In this document: one piece after another, positions 52,460 to 61,677 of the stretch
Numbering within the stretch: position 1 is the first letter of the stretch
How the letters are laid out: every line of letters begins with the position of its first letter
DNA from: Bacillus zhangzhouensis
GTDB lineage: Bacteria > Bacillota > Bacilli > Bacillales > Bacillaceae
Direction: 5' to 3'
NCBI RefSeq assembly: GCF_000715205.1
Contig: NZ_JOTP01000007.1
Coordinates: forward strand, 1 to 64,000
DNA: 64,000 nucleotides
Position numbers and translations under genes: made by a program
The notes under the pieces: model-generated
Database searches by the model: none
What the model saw: the letters and a program-made list of their open reading frames with translations, nothing else
Told to the model about the DNA's origin: nothing

Positions 52460-53500
52460 TTATCTCGTTTTAATAAAGCCGCTCATGTACTGCGCTGTAT
52501 TATAATCGTTGAGGTCAATTTTCCACTGACCATCCCCATTACGTTTCATTTTCACTTCATATTCAGCTGGGCTGGAGACTGGAGGAAGCTTTTCGAATTC
52601 AGATGCGTACATGCTTAAGCTTTTCTTATACAATTCTTCTTTAGAGCGGATTTTGCCGTTGTAAAACTCATCTCTTTGCTTGTCTAGCTTGTCTTTTAAG
52701 TTAGACGCATCAATGCCTGTTACTTGTGCGACAACCTTAGCTTCGTCATCTGAGATGGTTTTCACACTTGTTTCAACTTTGGCTTTATCCTTCATCGTGT
52801 TTTGAATGCGTTTGTACATGGAAAGAATATCACGGTCACTGACTTCATTTCCATAAATTCCTGCACTTCTCTTGAAATCTTTCACAAACATTTCATGATA
52901 TTTATTGACGACATCTGATTGGTTGTCGCCCGTTAATTCTGAGAATTGATCGTTCTTTTTGTCAAAGACAATAATGTCGGTATAAGCGGATAGCGCTTTT
53001 GCTGGGTTATCCAGTTTTTTCGCTGTATCGAGTATCTTTTTGCCATCAAGTTCAATTTCGATAGAATCACTGTTTTTCTTGATGCTGTCGTGGTAGACGA
53101 ACTGATATTTTTTACCTTTGTCCACTAGGAAATAAAGCGCACCTGATAGTGACTTTCCTTTGTTCAATGAACCAAGGTCAAGGCGGTCTTTACTGCCGTA
53201 GAATTTCAAATCAGATACTTTGGCATCGTCCTGATAAAGGGAGAAGTCAGAGTGATATAATGAAAGGGCTTTGTCACCTTTGTTTGTGATCGTTAGGTTG
53301 ACTTTTAACACCATTTCATTGTCTCGTAAGGTAGTTGTTGAGTCTTCTGGTAACGTATATTCATAGCTATTGACTTTTACCTCTGCTGTTTTCGTTGATT
53401 TTTGATCAGCATCGGTTGATTTTGCTGAGCTCTGGCAGGCTGCAGAGATGATCATCACGAATGAAATCATGAGGAATGCACTTATTTTTTTAAGATTCAC
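52460..53500 (-). CDS. DUF5105 lipoprotein, paralog of YcdA
   Basis: A 346-residue lipoprotein: signal peptide with lipobox IISAAC (Cys22). The N-terminal Ig-like half (LKVNLTITNKGDKAL and DFSLYQDDAKVSDLKFYGS) resembles DUF4352-type telokin folds. The C-terminal half (DDEAKVVAQVTGIDAS, and VKMKRNGDGQWKIDLNDYNT) is DUF5105. It is collinear with the YcdA homolog at 60078-61139. Start GTG with AAAGGAGC upstream. Function unknown; surface-exposed. Confidence 0.85.
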   Translation of the reverse strand: MNLKKISAFLMISFVMIISAACQSSAKSTDADQKSTKTAEVKVNSYEYTLPEDSTTTLRDNEMVLKVNLTITNKGDKALSLYHSDFSLYQDDAKVSDLKFYGSKDRLDLGSLNKGKSLSGALYFLVDKGKKYQFVYHDSIKKNSDSIEIELDGKKILDTAKKLDNPAKALSAYTDIIVFDKKNDQFSELTGDNQSDVVNKYHEMFVKDFKRSAGIYGNEVSDRDILSMYKRIQNTMKDKAKVETSVKTISDDEAKVVAQVTGIDASNLKDKLDKQRDEFYNGKIRSKEELYKKSLSMYASEFEKLPPVSSPAEYEVKMKRNGDGQWKIDLNDYNTAQYMSGFIKTR

Positions 53501-53971
53501 AGTTGATGCTCCTTTGCTTTTCTTTCGTCATTTTATTCCCGCTATCTGACTAAGAAAAAAGAAACAGATAGAATGGTATATTCGGGTGTTAAAGGGGAAA
53601 ATCTCCTAATGACGATTTGCACTATTCATTCTATCGAAATTCATTCAGGATACGGAATAGGTTTTAGTCCCTATCTTTGATAGATTTTTACACAAATACC
53701 TATAAAAAAAGGAATTTCGTGAGCATAATATACCGGTTAATAAGAATTAATTTATCGACTTATCATGGGTTTTAGATGTTTTTTTATGAAAATCTTGAAA
53801 TGAAGGTGTTGAATACGTCGCAAGAATCTAATTTGGAAGACAGCTTAAATGAATTTATCATTCGCACCATCTATTTCGCAGCGTCCACCTCTTAAGAGAG
53901 CAGTATACTTGAATTTTGAAAATGATTCGTGGGAAAATAAGGATGATTAAGCAGATAAGGGAGATGAGCTT
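53501..53971. other. Intergenic stretch between lipoprotein gene and yccK
   Basis: No gene seen in 471 bp. The minus-strand side will hold the lipoprotein promoter. A TATACT box near 53905 with a palindrome CTCTTAAGAG just before it is a possible yccK promoter, but no clear -35 box was seen. Confidence 0.4.
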
Positions 53972-54901
53972 TTGAAAAAGGTAACGCTTGGACGAACTAA
54001 TTTACAGGTGAATCCGATAGGGCTTGGTACGAATGCGGTAGGTGGGCATAATTTATTCCCGAATCTGAGTGAAGATGCTGGACGGGAGCTTGTGGAAACG
54101 GCTCTTGATCAAGGTGTCAATTTCTTAGATTCTGCCTTTATTTATGGGCTGGGCCGTTCAGAAGAATTGATCGGTGAGATCATTGCCAAAAGAGGCGGTA
54201 GAGATGAGCTTGTCCTTGCGACAAAAGGAGCTCATAAAGAAGTAAACGGGCAAATTGAACTCGATAATAGTCGTGATTTCTTAAGAGAGCAGGTCGAAAA
54301 TAGCCTGAAGCGACTGCAAACAGATTATATTGATTTGTACTATATGCATTTTCCAGATGGGCGCACGCCGCTGGAAGAAGTAGCAGGCACATTAAAGGAA
54401 TTGAAGGACGAAGGGAAAATCAAGGCCATTGGTGCATCAAATCTTGATTTTGAACAGCTTCAAGCCTTTAATCGAGATGGTTACTTAGACGTGCTTCAGT
54501 CGGAGTATTCTCTGCTGAAACGTCAGGCGGAGCAGGATCTTCTTCCATACTGCGTTGAGCATGGTATTTCCTTTATTCCTTATTTCCCATTAGCATCAGG
54601 CTTGTTGACTGGGAAATTTACAAAGGATGCGACATTTGATGATATTCGAGCAAAGGACCCGCTTTTCCAAGGCGATGCGTTCCTTCAAAATCTCGAAAAA
54701 GTAGACAAGCTGAAGGCCATTGCCCAATCGAAGAATGCAGAAACGGCACACGTCGCACTGGCATGGCTTTTAGCGCAGGACGGCATTGATGCCATTATTC
54801 CTGGTGCAAAACGAGCAGAGCAAGTCTTGCAAAATCTAAAAACAAACGATGTTCAATTAACAGAAGAGGAAATCAACCAAATCGACCAGATCTTCTCTTA
54901 A
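53972..54901 (+). CDS. yccK: Aldo/keto reductase YccK (IolS family)
   Basis: A 309-residue AKR11-type reductase. Catalytic residues: Asp in [15 protein letters not shown], Tyr in FIYG, Lys in LATKGAH and His in [11 protein letters not shown]. The C-terminal [14 protein letters not shown] binds the cofactor phosphate. Length and position next to natKRAB match B. subtilis YccK. The start is TTG with GGGAG eight bases upstream. Substrate unknown. Confidence 0.86.
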   Translation: MKKVTLGRTNLQVNPIGLGTNAVGGHNLFPNLSEDAGRELVETALDQGVNFLDSAFIYGLGRSEELIGEIIAKRGGRDELVLATKGAHKEVNGQIELDNSRDFLREQVENSLKRLQTDYIDLYYMHFPDGRTPLEEVAGTLKELKDEGKIKAIGASNLDFEQLQAFNRDGYLDVLQSEYSLLKRQAEQDLLPYCVEHGISFIPYFPLASGLLTGKFTKDATFDDIRAKDPLFQGDAFLQNLEKVDKLKAIAQSKNAETAHVALAWLLAQDGIDAIIPGAKRAEQVLQNLKTNDVQLTEEEINQIDQIFS

Positions 54902-54908
54902 TATATAA

Positions 54909-54942
54909 AAAAATAAGGTGCTCAGCTGCACCTTATTTTTTT
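54909..54942. terminator. Bidirectional terminator between yccK and natK
   Basis: Perfect stem ATAAGGTGC / GCACCTTAT with A- and T-runs on either side. Confidence 0.9.
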
Positions 54943-55907
54943 ATGTCACCCGTGAGAGGGATTTTGATCACGAGCCGAAAGTTTGGAGAACGGTAAGTGA
55001 AATCAAGCATACCGTCTGCTTTTCCAACAAGCTGATGGATAATATAAGTCCCCATTCCTTGATGCTCGCCGCCTTTTGTGGAACGGCCAAAGGTTTTGAA
55101 CAAATGATCTAATAGGTGTTTCTCCATTCCTTTTGTGCTGTTTTCACAATGGATTAAAAATAGCCCGCTTCGAATAGAGGTCGTAACCGAGATGCTGGCC
55201 TCTTTCCCGGCTTGCTTCGCTTCAATTGCTGCATCAAGGGCATTGTCAAGCAGGTTGCCAGTAAAACTAACCTGATCCGCCTTTGAAAAGGGAAGCGATG
55301 AAAAGGGTGCTTGAAGATCTAGTGAAAGTGCAATGTCCTCTTTTTCAGCCCGCTGGAAAAAGGGATGAAGGGTTGAGGCTAGATAAGCGTTTTCCCCTTT
55401 GATCCAAGGGAAATGTTTCACGTATTGCTGAATCAAATCCTTGATCTCATGCTCGTCGTTCGACGTGGAAAAGGCATTTAAATGTCTGGCTGTTTCATGA
55501 TGTTTACTGCGCAGCTCAAGCAGCAATTCATTGGTTCTTGATTCTGCGTTTGTCAGCTCTTGAAGCCGCCCGTTTAACCGGTGCTCCGTCTGCATCATCT
55601 TCAATGAAAGGAGATCTGCTGTGATCATGATCATGAAAGCCAAAAGATGGCCCAGCCCGTTCCCTTGAGGGAGAAAAAGCGAAAGCCCTGCGCATGTGAT
55701 CAGCACAAAAGCGCCTAATATCACGTATCCACTGATACTAGGCCAAAACCTTTTGTAAATGAAGAATGTATAAAGACAAATGACACAAAAAGTGAGGAGC
55801 CACAAAACAACAGACGTCAACGGAAGAAAAGCTTCAGCAGTTGCTCGAAACGAAAGACCTAGCCATATGAGAGCATATATGCGGAATCCAAGATAGAAAG
55901 CGTTCAC
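54933..55907 (-). CDS. natK: Sensor histidine kinase NatK
   Basis: A 324-residue GHKL-type sensor. Four or five N-terminal helices without a large extracellular loop; dimerisation helix with the putative phospho-His in SKHHETARHLNAFS; ATPase N box NLLDNALDAAIEA and a glycine box GGEHQGMGTYIIHQL. The neighbours natR, natA and natB match the B. subtilis nat system. The start is GTG with AAGGAG upstream. Its partner is NatR, 11 bp upstream of it. Confidence 0.85.
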   Translation of the reverse strand: MNAFYLGFRIYALIWLGLSFRATAEAFLPLTSVVLWLLTFCVICLYTFFIYKRFWPSISGYVILGAFVLITCAGLSLFLPQGNGLGHLLAFMIMITADLLSLKMMQTEHRLNGRLQELTNAESRTNELLLELRSKHHETARHLNAFSTSNDEHEIKDLIQQYVKHFPWIKGENAYLASTLHPFFQRAEKEDIALSLDLQAPFSSLPFSKADQVSFTGNLLDNALDAAIEAKQAGKEASISVTTSIRSGLFLIHCENSTKGMEKHLLDHLFKTFGRSTKGGEHQGMGTYIIHQLVGKADGMLDFTYRSPNFRLVIKIPLTGDIKK

Positions 55908-55918
55908 GTTCGTTCTCC

Positions 55919-56620
55919 TTAAAAGTAGTATTTCTTAAAGTATTCTAATTGCTGCTTGGTCATCATGGCTTTTTTATCAGTGCCTTCAAAAGACACGATA
56001 AATGAATTTTTGGCATACGCCGAAAAGTTTTTAATGTAATGAATATTGATGATAAACGAGCGGTGGGAGCGGATAAAATCCTTCTCAGCTAAATCGCCCT
56101 TTAACTCGTTTAATGTCTGGTATGTTTGGATATCTCCTGTTGTTGTGACAATGGTCGTTGAACGGCCGGTTCGTTCAACAAAAATGACATCCTTCTTCTG
56201 TAGCACATGGATATCTGACTGTTGCTTGATGAGAAGCCGTCCGTGAATGCTTTTCTCCTGCTTGGTTGACATGTAGCGCTCTAAGGATTTGGCGATTCGA
56301 TCGGCATGGTAGGGCTTCATAATATAATCATGTACATTCAAATCAAACGCATGGACAGCATATCCGCTGTTTCCTGTCACAAATACAACATCGACATTCA
56401 GTGCGTGAGAGTGAATGAGGTCCGCTAGTTCATAACCTGACATTCCGGGCATTTCAATGTCTGCAAACAACAGATCAATGTCTCCTTGTTTGACCTTCTC
56501 ATAGGCATCCTCTGCTGACTGCGTGACAAAGACAATGTCAACAGCCTCCATTCTGCCTACAATGGCGTGCAGTTTTTCTAAATCTACTCGGTAATCATCA
56601 ACGAGACCTACTTTTATCAT
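55919..56620 (-). CDS. natR: LytTR response regulator NatR
   Basis: A 233-residue regulator: receiver domain with phospho-Asp54 (LLFADIEMPGMSG) and Lys in YIMKPYHADR, then a LytTR DNA-binding domain (about residues 130-233, with KDVIFVERTGRSTTIVTTTG and FIRSHRSFIINIHYI). In B. subtilis NatR activates natAB. ATG 56620 has AGGTG upstream. natR is divergent from natA, so the intergenic region 56621-56781 should hold its target sites. Confidence 0.88.
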   Translation of the reverse strand: MIKVGLVDDYRVDLEKLHAIVGRMEAVDIVFVTQSAEDAYEKVKQGDIDLLFADIEMPGMSGYELADLIHSHALNVDVVFVTGNSGYAVHAFDLNVHDYIMKPYHADRIAKSLERYMSTKQEKSIHGRLLIKQQSDIHVLQKKDVIFVERTGRSTTIVTTTGDIQTYQTLNELKGDLAEKDFIRSHRSFIINIHYIKNFSAYAKNSFIVSFEGTDKKAMMTKQQLEYFKKYYF

Positions 56621-56781
56621 AAAAATCACCTATGACTCTTCTTATTATTTGTCTATTTTACCATTTGTTTTTTTAAAATAGATCATTTCAAGACAGAAAA
56701 AGGACGTTTCGCGACATTTTTATGTCAGGCAAGCGTTATTTTTTCTATCATAGACTTAGGAAGTCGAAAGGGGCGAACCAA
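56621..56781. promoter_or_regulatory. natR / natA divergent control region
   Basis: Contains GACAT-TTTT-ATGTC-type dyad (GACATTTTTATGTC, near 56712-56725) about 60 bp before the natA start, a candidate site for NatR or another regulator. No near-consensus sigA promoter was recognised. Confidence 0.35.
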
Positions 56782-57522
56782 ATGATTACTCTCAGTGATT
56801 GCAGCTGCTGGTTTAAAGATAAGAAAAAAGTCGTGAAAGCAATGAAACATATGACGTTCTCTGTGAAAGAAGGGGAAGTGGTTGGCATCCTAGGAGAAAA
56901 TGGTGCAGGAAAAACCACATTATTGCGTGCGGTGGCGACTTTATTGGAGCCTACTCATGGAACAGTTAATGTAGCGGGCTTTGATACAGTGAAAGAAGCA
57001 ACAGAAGTGAAAAAGCGAATTGGTGTCTTGTTTGGCGGAGAGACGGGGCTTTATGACCGTTTGACGGCTCGAGAAAATCTTGAATACTTTGGCAAATTAT
57101 ATGGCTTAGATCAGCATGAAATCAAAGCAAGAATAGAGGATTTAGCCAAGCGCTTTGGGATGAGACAATATATGGATCGCAAGGTGAAAGGCTTCTCACG
57201 GGGGATGAAACAAAAGGTGGCGATTGCCAGAACATTGATTCATGATCCTGACATTATCTTATTTGATGAACCAACAACAGGCCTAGATATCACGTCGAGT
57301 AATATTTTCAGAGATTTTATTCATCAGCTCAAACAGCAAAATAAAACCATCCTATTTTCAAGCCACATCATGGAAGAAGTCAGCCTGCTTTGTGACAGTG
57401 TGATGATGATTCATCAAGGAGAGCTTGTGTACAAAGGCACACTCCCAGAATTATATGCACAGGAACAAAGTGAAGACTTGAATTATATCTTTATGTCGAA
57501 GCTCGCAAGGGGGATTTCATAA
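56782..57522 (+). CDS. natA: Sodium efflux ABC transporter ATP-binding protein NatA
   Basis: A 246-residue ABC ATPase. Walker A GENGAGKTT (residues 38-46), signature SRGMKQKVAIAR, Walker B IILFDEPTTGLD, and switch His in LFSSHIMEE. It partners NatB, whose start overlaps its stop. ATG 56782 is preceded by AAAGGGG. In B. subtilis NatAB exports Na+; more recent views connect it to nitroxoline- or antibiotic-like ionophores, so the substrate is not fixed. Confidence 0.93.
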   Translation: MITLSDCSCWFKDKKKVVKAMKHMTFSVKEGEVVGILGENGAGKTTLLRAVATLLEPTHGTVNVAGFDTVKEATEVKKRIGVLFGGETGLYDRLTARENLEYFGKLYGLDQHEIKARIEDLAKRFGMRQYMDRKVKGFSRGMKQKVAIARTLIHDPDIILFDEPTTGLDITSSNIFRDFIHQLKQQNKTILFSSHIMEEVSLLCDSVMMIHQGELVYKGTLPELYAQEQSEDLNYIFMSKLARGIS

Positions 57523-58697
57523 TGTGGAAAACCGTATTTTTAAAAGAAATGACAGATGCGCTAAGGGACCGGAAAACGTTACTCTTAACAGTGCTGATTC
57601 CTCTTTTGACGATGCTTGGGCTGGTGTTCTTTTATGAAAGTATGATCGCAGATCCAGGGGATGAAACCTATACGGTCGCAGTCAATGAAAAGCTTCCATC
57701 CGACATGAATCAAATGATCAAAGAGGTCAAAAACATCAATCTTGAAACATTTGATGACCCGCAGCAAGCCGTCAAGGATGGTCAGGCAAATGCATACCTA
57801 GAAATGCCGAAAGATGCGGACGACATGCTTCAGCATCAAAAGTCATTTGCAATTAAAATCCATGGGCATACAACGGACGATGATTCGGTCATAACGGTTC
57901 AAATGCTGCAATCATTGCTGGAGCAGTATCAAAACCAAGTGGTGGAAAAGCGTTTAGCAAACGATCAGATCAACACGTCCGTGATTCATCCGTTTGAGGT
58001 ACAGTCCGTTGATGTAGAAGAAGGCGAAGAAGGGGAAAATGGAATGACCGCTATGCTTTTGTCGATTCTCCTTCCGATGATTTTGGTAACTTCCGTCATC
58101 TCTGGCGCTTTGCCAGCTGCGCTTGATATTGTAGCGGGTGAAAAAGACCGGAAATCCATTGAAGCGTTGTTCCTGACACCTGCCAGCAGACTCCAGATTC
58201 TCATCGGAAAATGGCTTGCTGTCTCCATGTTCGGTATTTTAAGCGGAATTGTGGCGATCGGCATGCTGCTTTTATCCACGCTGCTCTTTACAGAGAAACT
58301 GAAGCAGGCTCTAAACTTTGGTGATCAAATGTGGAGCATTATCGCCGTCATGTTTGCGGCGTTAATCATCTTTTCCTTCATGGTATCCATGATTGAATTG
58401 CTGCTCAGCGTGATTTCTGGCTCAGTCAAAGAAGCGCAGTCGTACATGTCCATGATCATTACACTAGGTGTCATCCCAATGTTCTTTACCATGAGAGCGG
58501 GTGCTACGCAGCTAGATACGTATTACTTTGCGATCCCATTCCTTAATATTCACGCACTGTGTAAACAATTGATGTTTGGTATCATCGATCCAATGTCCAT
58601 CACCTTGACACTCGGTTCCTCGGCTCTCGCAGTCGTCATCTTGTTTGTCATCGTGAGAAGTTTGTTTATGAAAGAGAAATGGATGCTTGCCAAATAA
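57522..58697 (+). CDS. natB: ABC transporter permease NatB
   Basis: A 391-residue type-5 ABC permease of the ABC-2 family: N-terminal helix (LLLTVLIPLLTMLGLVFFY), a large extracellular domain (about residues 40-170), then five helices with SGALPAALDIVAGEKDRKSIEA before the core. Its ATG overlaps the natA TAA by one base, so it is translationally coupled. The operon ends in a strong hairpin. Confidence 0.92.
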   Translation: MWKTVFLKEMTDALRDRKTLLLTVLIPLLTMLGLVFFYESMIADPGDETYTVAVNEKLPSDMNQMIKEVKNINLETFDDPQQAVKDGQANAYLEMPKDADDMLQHQKSFAIKIHGHTTDDDSVITVQMLQSLLEQYQNQVVEKRLANDQINTSVIHPFEVQSVDVEEGEEGENGMTAMLLSILLPMILVTSVISGALPAALDIVAGEKDRKSIEALFLTPASRLQILIGKWLAVSMFGILSGIVAIGMLLLSTLLFTEKLKQALNFGDQMWSIIAVMFAALIIFSFMVSMIELLLSVISGSVKEAQSYMSMIITLGVIPMFFTMRAGATQLDTYYFAIPFLNIHALCKQLMFGIIDPMSITLTLGSSALAVVILFVIVRSLFMKEKWMLAK

Positions 58698-58700
58698 AGA

Positions 58701-58727
58701 AACGCCCTCTATGATAGAGGGCGTTTT
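58701..58727 (+). terminator. Terminator of natAB
   Basis: Stem ACGCCCTCTAT / ATAGAGGGCGT, one of the strongest in the window. The 12-mer TATGATAGAGGG of this hairpin (58710-58721) recurs at 60000-60011, at the other end of the accessory cassette. Confidence 0.92.
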
Positions 58728-58753
58728 CAGGTGAATGCCGATCACTGTATTTT

Positions 58754-59305
58754 TCAGTTTAAGAAACCGAATTGATCCAAGTTCTCTAAATAAAATTGAA
58801 AATACTCGTCATGAATATCAACTGGATATTCTTCTAACCCATTTTCAATAATTGCACCTACAATTAAAGCATTTATATACCTATCAAGCTTTTCGCAACT
58901 AGCTCTTACTTGAGATTCTGAAATATATAACCCATCTTTACTTTCTAAAATGATATCAATTCTTCTACCTTCTTGTTCATCAAGCAATAAGTGATTATAC
59001 TCCCATTCTTTGACTCTCTTGGGATTTAAGGGATGTTCGCGATTATCAAGTATTTCTTCACGATGATTCTTTTTTTCCTCATTTGAAAACAATTGAATCA
59101 ATAGACTCGGATCATCAATGACAAAACATTTATATATCTTAGTATATTCAAAGTGATCATCATTCACTAAATCTAAAATCTTTGTTTTTGAAAATTCTCT
59201 AGCTTTAAATTTAGACGTTATCATCTCAACGACTTGTTCTTTAGTAAAAATCAATTGATCTTTTTTATATAAATACTGTTTGTATAGCTTTTCGTAATTA
59301 TACAT
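58754..59305 (-). CDS. Probable immunity protein of a polymorphic toxin
   Basis: A 183-residue acidic, soluble protein without signal peptide, immediately 16 bp downstream of a toxin-type C-terminal fragment. GAGGTG precedes the ATG. Content such as IQLFSNEEKKNHREEIL and SESQVRASCEKLDRYINALIVGAIIENGLEE suggests a helical/beta immunity fold, but no named Imm family was recognised. The role comes from its position and low GC. It may be retained to protect from sibling toxins. Confidence 0.5.
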   Translation of the reverse strand: MYNYEKLYKQYLYKKDQLIFTKEQVVEMITSKFKAREFSKTKILDLVNDDHFEYTKIYKCFVIDDPSLLIQLFSNEEKKNHREEILDNREHPLNPKRVKEWEYNHLLLDEQEGRRIDIILESKDGLYISESQVRASCEKLDRYINALIVGAIIENGLEEYPVDIHDEYFQFYLENLDQFGFLN

Positions 59306-59321
59306 TATTCACCTCTATTAA

Positions 59322-59612
59322 CTATTTAACAGGCCCTCCGTAGAAAGCATGAGCTTTTGGAGTCCTTTTATAGGGATGCCAGTGATAATAATAGCCTTTC
59401 TTGGGCTTACCATCGTATTTATCTACTTCATTTATTGGTTTATCATTTCGATTAGCTCCAGCTGCAACACCTTTTGCCTGATTAGAAGAAATAGACCAAA
59501 TATCCTTTTTTGACTTCATCCTAGCGATTACCTTAAAAAATGATTTAATTTTATGGTAAATTTTCTCTTTGAAGTGGTTACTAATTCTAGCATAATCACA
59601 ATGATAAAAAGT
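59322..59612 (-). pseudogene. 3' fragment of a polymorphic toxin gene
   Basis: The frame is open for 96 codons (59612 down to the stop at 59322) but has an ATG only at 59519 (65 codons). Its end GYYYHWHPYKRTPKAHAFYG resembles the conserved tail of LXG-type toxins from Firmicutes, which are hundreds of residues long, so the N-terminal delivery domain is missing. AT-rich upstream DNA holds no matching continuation. It could still be translated from 59519 with a weak site (AAGGT). Confidence 0.55.
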
Positions 59613-60043
59613 TTAAAATCACCTTAAACTGAGCATATAGAACCTTTTTTTGAATATTTTATAAAAATGGAATTATTTATATTTCGAAGAGTTTTATTAA
59701 GGAATAACTTAAATAGAAAATAAGAGTTGGTGAATGAAAATGATGGTTTACTTTTATAATGAGTTAGGAAAGAAGCTAGATTTATAATATAGTTCAATAG
59801 AAATAAAGAATGAGGAGTACATTTTTTTACTTTGAGTTTATATTTCATCTTTAACACAAATAAGCAGAAAAACATCTTAAGTACAAAAAAGAATAATCAG
59901 GATTGAATATCTCATAGTGATCAAGCTAAAGAAATGGAACACTGATTATAGAAAGAAATGTTGTCAAGGGTAAGATAACTTGACTATATTCTGTTTTTTT
60001 ATGATAGAGGGGGTTTACGTTCGCCAAACCAAATGATAAATCA
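59613..60043. other. AT-rich non-coding stretch
   Basis: No supported gene in these 431 bp. The only long frame (59624-59875, minus) is low-complexity Phe/Leu/Lys and has no ribosome site. The right boundary holds the second TATGATAGAGGG. Confidence 0.55.
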
Positions 60044-60076
60044 TAACAAAAAACCCCCGGGGAACGGGGTTTTTTT
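60044..60076 (-). terminator. Terminator of ycdA
   Basis: Stem AACCCC / GGGGTT with A- and T-runs on both sides, next to the ycdA stop codon. Confidence 0.85.
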
Positions 60077-60077
60077 G

Positions 60078-61139
60078 TTAGTTCTTGATGAATTTCTCAA
60101 CTAATGAGCTTGTTTTGTAATCGTTCAAATCAAGTTTCCATTGGTCGATATCATTTTTCTTCATGTTGACTTCTACTGTTTCTTCAGAAGATGATGGTCC
60201 TAATTTTTTAAACTCTTCTGGATAGATAGAAAGTAAATATTTTTGTGCATCATCGTAAGACGCTGTACGGTTTTTGCTGTAGAACTCAGTTGCTTTCTCT
60301 TTCAAACGATCGACAAGTGGGCTTGCATCAATCGGTGTGAGGGTTACAGTCACGACTGCTTTATCACCACTGATGGATTTTGTTTTTGTTGATACTTTTG
60401 ATTTTTCAGCTAATGTTTCTTTCACAGCTTTTAGAAGCTTATCAAGGTTTTCGTCCTTCGCTGAGCTAGAAGAAATACCTGAGGAAGAGATATAGCCTTG
60501 TTTGAATGATTTATCAAATTCGTTCACAACTGTTGATTTGTTATCGCCAGTTAATTTTTCGAAATCTTCGTTTTTCTTACCAAAAATCATGACATCAATA
60601 TAAGAAGAAAGAGCTTTTGCAGATGCTTGAAGCGTATCTGCCTTTTTCATTAAGTCTTTTCCTTTAATATCGAACTCTAGTGTTTTGTCATCTTTTTTCG
60701 ATCCACTGCCTGGCTCTGTGTAAACAAGCTGATAGTCTTTATCTTTATCAACAACATAGAAAAGACCGCCTTTTGATACTTTGTCTGCATTTAGAGAGCT
60801 TGAAGATAATACTTCGTTGTAGTCATCTGGAGAAATCGTAGACACCTGTGCGTCATCTTGGTAAAGCGTAAAGTTGCTTTTATCAACATTGAGAGGTTCT
60901 TTGCTGATGTTTTTTACAGATACGTTCACTTTTAGTACATACTGATCATCCTGTACAGATGTATCGTATTGAGGTGGTAATGTGTACTCAGCACTTTCTA
61001 CCTTTACCTCTGCTGCATCAAGGGATTTTTTTGTATCGTTTTCTTTCGCAGCTGTTTTGTCTTTTCCACCACTACAAGCAGCAGCGATAACAGTTACACA
61101 CAACATTAGAAGAAACAGGGATAATTTCTTTTTAAACAT
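60078..61139 (-). CDS. ycdA: DUF5105 lipoprotein YcdA
   Basis: A 353-residue lipoprotein: signal peptide with lipobox IAAAC (Cys22) followed by a Lys/Asp-rich linker, an Ig-like half (VLKVNVSVKNISKEPLNVDK, NFTLYQDDAQVST), and a DUF5105 C-terminal half (KAVVTVTLTPIDASPLVDRL and VEVNMKKNDIDQWKLDLNDY). Length and position between natAB and ycdF fit YcdA of B. subtilis. AGGAGG precedes the ATG. A second, divergent copy lies at 52460-53500. Confidence 0.87.
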   Translation of the reverse strand: MFKKKLSLFLLMLCVTVIAAACSGGKDKTAAKENDTKKSLDAAEVKVESAEYTLPPQYDTSVQDDQYVLKVNVSVKNISKEPLNVDKSNFTLYQDDAQVSTISPDDYNEVLSSSSLNADKVSKGGLFYVVDKDKDYQLVYTEPGSGSKKDDKTLEFDIKGKDLMKKADTLQASAKALSSYIDVMIFGKKNEDFEKLTGDNKSTVVNEFDKSFKQGYISSSGISSSSAKDENLDKLLKAVKETLAEKSKVSTKTKSISGDKAVVTVTLTPIDASPLVDRLKEKATEFYSKNRTASYDDAQKYLLSIYPEEFKKLGPSSSEETVEVNMKKNDIDQWKLDLNDYKTSSLVEKFIKN

Positions 61140-61677
61140 GACATGATTTCCTCCTCGGGTTTATGATGAATTTCATTGAAAAGCTGTAGTTCATATCATT
61201 CTTTTTGCACAAAAAGAAAAATACTGTATGTTTTTTACTGTAGAATGAAGCGAAAGTACTGTCAATACCTCAGTGCGTTTCGGAGGATGATGAGCTTCAA
61301 GTAGTAAAAATGACACTAAGTTGAGAGGAGAAATGTGTATTTTATCGTTTGATATCTCCTGTAAAAACTCAACATTTTATATTTTAAGGTTTTGAGTCGG
61401 ATTATTGAATAGGTTCAAATGACTGTTTTTGAAGAAGGTGTAGCAATTAGAAGGATTTTTATGACTTGTAAATGAGTCTATGGTAATGAATATTTTTTCC
61501 TGCTATGTGTATGATTACTTGGTTTGTGTGTTGTTGACAGATAGACACATGTCCAGCGAAATTTTGAGATGTTTAGACAGGCTGTCGACACTGAACGTGC
61601 TTTTTCATGTCAAAATGGCAGTCATCTACACAGAAACGCCACATAAAATAAAAGAGAAATGAGAAGGAGGTGGATGT
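61140..61677. other. Intergenic region before cwlJ
   Basis: This 538-bp stretch holds no supported gene; a 60-codon frame at 61480-61662 has no ribosome site. CATAAAAT at 61641-61648 is a possible SigE -10 box for cwlJ, but the -35 region is not convincing. Confidence 0.45.

Larger units (their letters stand above)
58710..60011. mobile_element. Putative inserted toxin/immunity cassette between natB terminator and ycdA
   Basis: An AT-rich segment framed by direct repeats TATGATAGAGGG at 58710-58721 and 60000-60011. It carries an immunity-like gene, a toxin 3' fragment and non-coding DNA. No transposase or att-type structure was seen, so the mechanism of insertion is unknown, and the repeat may be chance. 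Confidence 0.4.

Noticed and set aside
59624-59875. Minus-strand 83-codon frame in AT-rich DNA
   Set aside because: Composition is Phe/Leu/Lys/Asn low complexity typical of random AT-rich sequence, and no SD was found.
61480-61662. Plus-strand 60-codon frame before cwlJ
   Set aside because: No SD and no recognisable protein features; it overlaps the expected cwlJ promoter.
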